From contig NZ_QGLF01000004.1 in NCBI RefSeq assembly GCF_003173055.1, forward strand, positions 62,001 through 126,000: a stretch of DNA of 64,000 nt, given 5' to 3'. The DNA comes from Zavarzinia compransoris. Lineage in GTDB: Bacteria > Pseudomonadota > Alphaproteobacteria > Zavarziniales > Zavarziniaceae. Positions 60,304-64,000 of the stretch are shown here, piece by piece; position 1 is the first letter of the stretch; every line of letters begins with the position of its first letter. The notes below the pieces were generated by a model. The model did no database searches and was not told the origin of the DNA. It worked only from the letters and a program-made list of their open reading frames with translations. The position numbers were made by a program, and so were the translations under genes.

Positions 60304-61272
60304 ATGATGATGACTGACAGCGACTTAGCCCTGCCGCACCGCTTCGGCTTCCTGCTGCTGCCGGGCTTTGCCCTCATGTCCTATGCCTCCACGGTCGAGC
60401 CGTTGCGGGCCGCCAATCTGCTGGCCGGGCGCGGGCTTTATGCGTGGCGGCACTTCAGCCCGGACGGGCAGGCGGTCCGGGCCTCGACCGGGATGGCGGT
60501 GGCGGTCGATGGCGGCCTGCCGCGCCGGGCCGAGATCGACACGCTGATCGTCTGCGCCGGCGGCAACCGCATCGATTTCCAGGCGCCGGCGGTCTTGTCC
60601 CGGCTGCGGCTGCTGGCGCGCCAGGGGGTGCGGCTCGGCGGCGTCTCCGGGGGGCCGGTGGTCCTGGCCCGGGCGGGCGTGCTGGACGGTTATCGCTGCA
60701 CGGTGCATTGGGAACATGCCGCTGCCTTCCGCGAGGAATTCCCGCGCCTGAACCTGACCGGCACGCTTTACGAGATCGACCGGGGGCGCCTGACCTGCGC
60801 CGGCGGCATCGCCGCCATCGACATGATGCACGCGCTGATCGGCCGCGACCACGGCCCCGGCCTTGCCGCCCAGGTGAACGAATGGTTCCTGCAGAACCGC
60901 ATCCGCGAGGGCGGCAGCGCCCAGCGCATGGACCCGGGCGACCGCCTGGGGCTGGCCGATCCGCGCCTCGCCCGGGTCATCGCCGCCATGGAGGCCCGGA
61001 TCGAGGAACCCCTGCCGCGCGACGCGCTGGCCGCGCTGGCCGGCCTGTCGCCCCGGCAGTTGGAACGCCTGTTCTCGGCGGCGCTCGGCATGGGGCCCGG
61101 GCGCTACTACCAGAACCTGCGCCTCGAGCGCGCCCGCTCCCTCCTGCGGCAGACGGCGCTGACGGTGGCGGAGATTGCGGTCGCCTGCGGCTTCGTCAGC
61201 CCGGCGCATTTCTCAAGGGCCTACCGCGCGCTGTTCGGCGTGGCGCCGCGGGACACGCGCGGGCGGGGATAG
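60304..61272 (+). CDS. GlxA/GbdR-type AraC-family regulator of the sox operon
   Basis: 322 residues. N-terminal DJ-1/PfpI-like domain with FLLLPGFALMSYASTVEPLR, LIVCAGGN, GVSGGPVVLARAGVLDGYR and CAGGIAAIDMMHALIG. The C-terminal AraC HTH is about residues 225-315: PLPRDALAALAGLSPRQLER and AEIAVACGFVSPAHFSRAYR. Closest in design to GbdR, which senses glycine betaine and dimethylglycine and turns on sarcosine catabolism; the divergent soxBDAG supports that. Several ATGs (60289, 60304, 60307, 60310) are possible starts. Confidence 0.82.
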   Translation: MMMTDSDLALPHRFGFLLLPGFALMSYASTVEPLRAANLLAGRGLYAWRHFSPDGQAVRASTGMAVAVDGGLPRRAEIDTLIVCAGGNRIDFQAPAVLSRLRLLARQGVRLGGVSGGPVVLARAGVLDGYRCTVHWEHAAAFREEFPRLNLTGTLYEIDRGRLTCAGGIAAIDMMHALIGRDHGPGLAAQVNEWFLQNRIREGGSAQRMDPGDRLGLADPRLARVIAAMEARIEEPLPRDALAALAGLSPRQLERLFSAALGMGPGRYYQNLRLERARSLLRQTALTVAEIAVACGFVSPAHFSRAYRALFGVAPRDTRGRG

Positions 61273-61318
61273 GCTATGATGCGCCCCGGGCAATCGCGGC
61301 GACCGGGAGGGCGGAGGC

Positions 61319-61684
61319 ATGGCCAGGAAAAGAGACGCCGGGCCGGTCCTGCTCTCGGGCGGCAATCCGCAGATCGCCAAGGCGGACGGCGATGCCCCCG
61401 TGCAGGCCTATATCGCCGCCATGCCCGGCGTGGTCAAGGCGGTGCGGTGGAATTCGCCCTTCTACGGCATCGCGGGGCAGGGCTGGTTTCTCAGCTATCA
61501 CTGCTTCGCCAGATACATCAAAATCGCCTTCTTCCGCGGCACGTCGCTGCACCCCGTGCCCCCCGTCGCCTCCAAGGACAAGGAGGTGCGCTATGTCCAT
61601 CTCCACGAGGGCGACCCCATCGACGAGGCGGGATTCGCTGATTGGGTCCGGCAGGCCTCGGCCCTGCCGGGCTGGGTGCCGTGA
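61319..61684 (+). CDS. DUF1801 (YdhG-like) domain protein
   Basis: 121 residues. Pattern VQAYIAAMPGVVKAVRWNSP and FYGIAGQGWFLSYHCFARYI, followed by IAFFRGTSLHPVPPV, as in YdhG/DUF1801 proteins, a cytoplasmic SH2-unrelated small fold of unknown function. GGAGGGCGGAGG precedes the ATG. Stands alone between the AraC-type gene and convergent dinB. Confidence 0.8.
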   Translation: MARKRDAGPVLLSGGNPQIAKADGDAPVQAYIAAMPGVVKAVRWNSPFYGIAGQGWFLSYHCFARYIKIAFFRGTSLHPVPPVASKDKEVRYVHLHEGDPIDEAGFADWVRQASALPGWVP

Positions 61685-61722
61685 CGCCCGCGGCGCGGCC
61701 CACCACTGCACGCCCGCAGGCG

Positions 61723-62811
61723 CTACAGCGACAGGCCCAGTTGGGGCGCGGCGTCTTCCCCCGCCGCCTCCGCGATCGAGGAAATGCCGAGGCCGAGCAG
61801 GCGGATGCCGCGCCGGACCGGGAACAGCGGTTCCAGCAGGCGGGTGCCCTGGACCAGAAGTTCGTCGCGTCCGGCGATGGGCAGGGCCTGGGTGCGGCTT
61901 CGGGTCTGCTGGCGGAAATCGCTGAATTTCACTTTCAGGGTGACGGTGCGGCCGCGGGTGCCGGTCTTGCCGCAATAGGCCCAGACCTTGTCCGCCAGGG
62001 GCGCGAGTTCGGCCGCGGCCGCCGGCAGGGCGTGGAGATCGTCCGCGAAAGTATTCTCGGCGCTGATCGATTTGCGCGGCCGGTCGGCGGTCACGCGCCG
62101 CTCGTCGATGCCGCGGGCGATATTGTGGTAATGGCTGCCGGCCTTGCCGAAATGGCGTTGCAGGAAGCCGAGCTCGGCGCCCCGGAGGTCCAGCCCGCTG
62201 CGGATGCCGAACTGGTGCATCCGCCGCGCCGTGGCCGGGCCGATGCCGTGAAACTTCGCGATGTCCAGGGTTTCGACGAAGCCGGCGCCCTGGTCCGGCG
62301 TGATCACGAACAGGCCGTCCGGCTTCCTGTGGTCGGAGGCGAGCTTGGCCAGGAATTTGTTGTAGGAGACGCCGGCCGAGGCGGTCAGCCCGGTTTCGGC
62401 CTTGATGCGGGCGCGGATCTCCCCGGCGATCCTGGTGGCGGAGCCGATGCCCCGCTTGTCCGCCGTCACGTCGAGATAGGCTTCGTCCAGCGACAGCGGT
62501 TCGACGAGATCGGTATAATCGAGCAGGATGGCGCGGATCTGCCCGGAAATGGCGCGGTAGACCTCGAAACGGGGGCGGATGAAGATCAGCGCCGGGCATT
62601 TCCGCCGCGCCGTGACCGAGGGCATGGCCGAATGCACCCCGAAGCGCCGCGCCTCGTAGGAAGCGGCGGCGACCACGCCCCGCGCCGCCGCCCCGCCCAC
62701 GGCGACCGGCAAGCCCCGCAGCCGGGGATCGTCGCGCTGTTCGACCGAGGCATAGAAGGCATCCATGTCGATATGGATGATCTTGCGCACGGCGGGGGTG
62801 GGTGACGTCAT
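61723..62811 (-). CDS. dinB: DNA polymerase IV (DinB)
   Basis: Y-family translesion polymerase, 362 residues. Catalytic acidic motifs HIDMDAFYASVEQRDDP and EPLSLDEAYLDVT; helix-hairpin-helix FHGIGPATARRMHQFG; little-finger domain with KSISAENTF. The C-terminus ends QLGLSL, a good beta-clamp-binding motif. Start at MTSPTPAVRK; an ATG further up (62835) would add eight residues. I see no LexA-type box in the short gap to the IclR gene. Confidence 0.93.
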   Translation of the reverse strand: MTSPTPAVRKIIHIDMDAFYASVEQRDDPRLRGLPVAVGGAAARGVVAAASYEARRFGVHSAMPSVTARRKCPALIFIRPRFEVYRAISGQIRAILLDYTDLVEPLSLDEAYLDVTADKRGIGSATRIAGEIRARIKAETGLTASAGVSYNKFLAKLASDHRKPDGLFVITPDQGAGFVETLDIAKFHGIGPATARRMHQFGIRSGLDLRGAELGFLQRHFGKAGSHYHNIARGIDERRVTADRPRKSISAENTFADDLHALPAAAAELAPLADKVWAYCGKTGTRGRTVTLKVKFSDFRQQTRSRTQALPIAGRDELLVQGTRLLEPLFPVRRGIRLLGLGISSIAEAAGEDAAPQLGLSL

Positions 62812-62856
62812 GATGCCGAGTCCGCCAAAGAACAAAACAAGAATATCACGGCGGCA

Positions 62857-63603
62857 TCAGCCGGGATAGAGCCGGGCCTCGATCCGGGCGGCGGCGGTCT
62901 TCAGGGCGGCGAACAGGGCCTCGTCGTCGGCATCGCCGGTGCTGGACAGGGAAATCGCCGCGATCACCCGGCGCTGGCCGTCGCGCACCGGCACCGCCAC
63001 GCAATGCAGCCCGTCGGCCATTTCGGCATCGTCGATGGCAAAGCCCCGCGCGGCGATATCGGCCAGATGGCGGCGCAGGTCGCCGGGATCGGTGATCGTG
63101 GTCGGGGTCAGGCGGACGAAGGGGCCGCCGGCGAGATAGCGGTCGCGATGCGCGGGCTCGAGGCCGGCCAGCAGGACCTTGCCGATGCCGGTGCAATAGG
63201 CCTCGAACTGGATCATCTCGCGGGTGAAGACGGAGGCCGGCCCGCCGGCTTCCTTCACCAGATAGGTCACCATCTCGGCCTCCAGGATGCCGAGATGGGC
63301 CGTGCGCTTCTCCGCCCTGGCCAGCTTGCGCAGGACCGGGCGGCTGGCCTGGGCCAGGACGTGGCGCCGGTCCGGCGTCAGTTCGAGCAGGCCCATGCCG
63401 GCAATGTAACGGCCCCGCGTCCCGCGCGCGATCAGGCGCTGGCGCTCGAAGGCGGCGATCAGGCGGTGCGCGGTCGAAACCGGCAAGTGCTCCGCCCGGG
63501 CGATCTCGGCCAGCGAGGTTCGCCCCCGGTCGCGCAAGACCGCGGCGAAAAGGGCGAGGGCGCGGTCGAGGGCCAGGGTGCCGCTTTCGGGATCGTTCTT
63601 CAT
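62857..63603 (-). CDS. IclR-family transcriptional regulator
   Basis: 248 residues. N-terminal HTH: TSLAEIARAEHLPVSTAHRL, then the IclR effector domain with VLRKLARAEKRTAHLGILE, CTGIGKVLLAGL and ADGLHCVAVPVRD. Divergent from an exported protein; two 20-base direct repeats lie between. The effector is unknown; IclR proteins usually control catabolic genes. Confidence 0.87.
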   Translation of the reverse strand: MKNDPESGTLALDRALALFAAVLRDRGRTSLAEIARAEHLPVSTAHRLIAAFERQRLIARGTRGRYIAGMGLLELTPDRRHVLAQASRPVLRKLARAEKRTAHLGILEAEMVTYLVKEAGGPASVFTREMIQFEAYCTGIGKVLLAGLEPAHRDRYLAGGPFVRLTPTTITDPGDLRRHLADIAARGFAIDDAEMADGLHCVAVPVRDGQRRVIAAISLSSTGDADDEALFAALKTAAARIEARLYPG

Positions 63604-63652
63604 TCTCTCATCATGTGAGCGGATCGATCGGTTGTAAACCGGCCGGCCCGCC

Positions 63653-63693
63653 GGGATCCCTTCGTATGGGGGCGGGATCCCTTCTTATGGGGG
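63653..63693 (+). repeat. Tandem direct repeat upstream of iclR, candidate operator
   Basis: GGGATCCCTTC followed by G or T and then TATGGGGG occurs twice, at 63653-63672 and 63674-63693, 19 of 20 bases identical and 21 bases apart (two helical turns). Each copy starts with the palindrome GGGATCCC. Sited 50 bases upstream of iclR and about 130 before the divergent gene. The rest of the 221-base region shows nothing else I can name. Confidence 0.6.
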
Positions 63694-63824
63694 GAGGGCG
63701 GCTCCCTGTCGCGGCCGCTAGCATGAAGCGTCGCCCGCGAAGCGGCGAGGGCTCGAACACAAACAGAAAGCCCCAGGCCCGAGCCCGGGCCAAGGGGACA
63801 GGCGGGAACGCGAGGGGTGGGAGA

Positions 63825-64000
63825 ATGACAAGGAAGGGTCTGTGGGCGGCAGCATCGCTTGGGGCTGCCATCGGGGCCGTATCGCTTGCGGCGGCGCAGG
63901 ATCAGGCGGCAGCCGACGGGGCCGCGGTCGCCGCCTCCAGCTTCCAGATCGAAGCCTTCGGTGGCGGCGACGAATCCGGCGGTCTCTATGGCGGCGGGGC
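63825..64000 (+). CDS. Exported protein, 3' end outside window
   Basis: 58 codons are visible. Starts MTRKGLWAAASLGAAIGAVS, then LAAAQDQAAADG: a Sec signal peptide with probable cleavage after LAAA. The mature start SSFQIEAFGGGDESGGLYG is glycine-rich. I cannot name the family from this fragment. GGGAGA precedes the ATG. Divergent from the IclR regulator, its likely controller. Confidence 0.7.
   Translation, partial: MTRKGLWAAASLGAAIGAVSLAAAQDQAAADGAAVAASSFQIEAFGGGDESGGLYGGG

Noticed and set aside
60304-60850. DJ-1/PfpI-like domain as a cysteine protease
   Set aside because: The nucleophile elbow reads GVSGGP without the active cysteine, and an AraC DNA-binding domain follows; it is a regulator.

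Overview
The window is GC-rich DNA from an aerobic alphaproteobacterium. I infer a Rhodospirillales-like lineage from CobG-type aerobic cobalamin synthesis, BluB, a FixJ/FixK-like oxygen switch, BigR/SqrR-type ArsR sensors and a RutR-type regulator; this is inference, as there is no rRNA or other taxonomic marker. Genes are tightly packed, often with ATGA or TGATG overlaps. I saw no tRNA, rRNA, CRISPR array, transposase or prophage gene.

Region 1 (1-20.7 kb) is a vitamin B12 locus. A minus-strand operon behind a cobalamin riboswitch runs DUF1636 - cobW - cobN - cobG - cobH - cobI - cobJ and leaves the window at the left edge. Divergent cobO-cobQ follows. After three unrelated minus-strand genes (an AT-richer GIY-YIG/DUF4357 protein, a fatty acid desaturase and a PaaX-like regulator) the B12 genes resume with cbiB, cobC and bluB. 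A second cobalamin riboswitch then precedes the uptake set btuB-btuF-btuC-btuD. The cell can therefore both make and import corrinoids.

Region 2 (20.7-30.1 kb) holds glcG-like and glcB genes for glyoxylate use, then a minus-strand pyrimidine/nucleoside uptake and deamination operon (BMP binding protein, ABC ATPase, two permeases, cytosine deaminase). A divergent RutR-like regulator faces it, with a good RutR-type palindrome between them.

Region 3 (30.1-47.4 kb) is a redox, oxygen and reactive-sulfur island. It holds a receiver-only response regulator, a FixK-like regulator behind a FixJ-like box, a peroxiredoxin, a BigR/SqrR-like sensor, and a persulfide dioxygenase operon. That operon carries a phosphatase-like/SQR fusion, a methyltransferase and a SulP transporter. 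A convergent operon with a second BigR-like sensor, two YeeE/YedE proteins and DUF599 follows, then a regulator-cydDC-cydABX operon for cytochrome bd. Sulfide poisons haem-copper oxidases, so a bd oxidase next to sulfide detoxification genes makes physiological sense.

Region 4 (47.4-64 kb) is catabolic: an acetyl-CoA hydrolase/CoA-transferase, an 8-oxoguanine deaminase-like amidohydrolase, a TetR-controlled four-gene cluster of lipid-metabolism flavour with an alpha/beta-hydrolase-SDR fusion, a heterotetrameric sarcosine oxidase (soxBDAG) with a divergent AraC-type regulator, a DUF1801 protein, DNA polymerase IV, and an IclR regulator divergent from a truncated exported protein.
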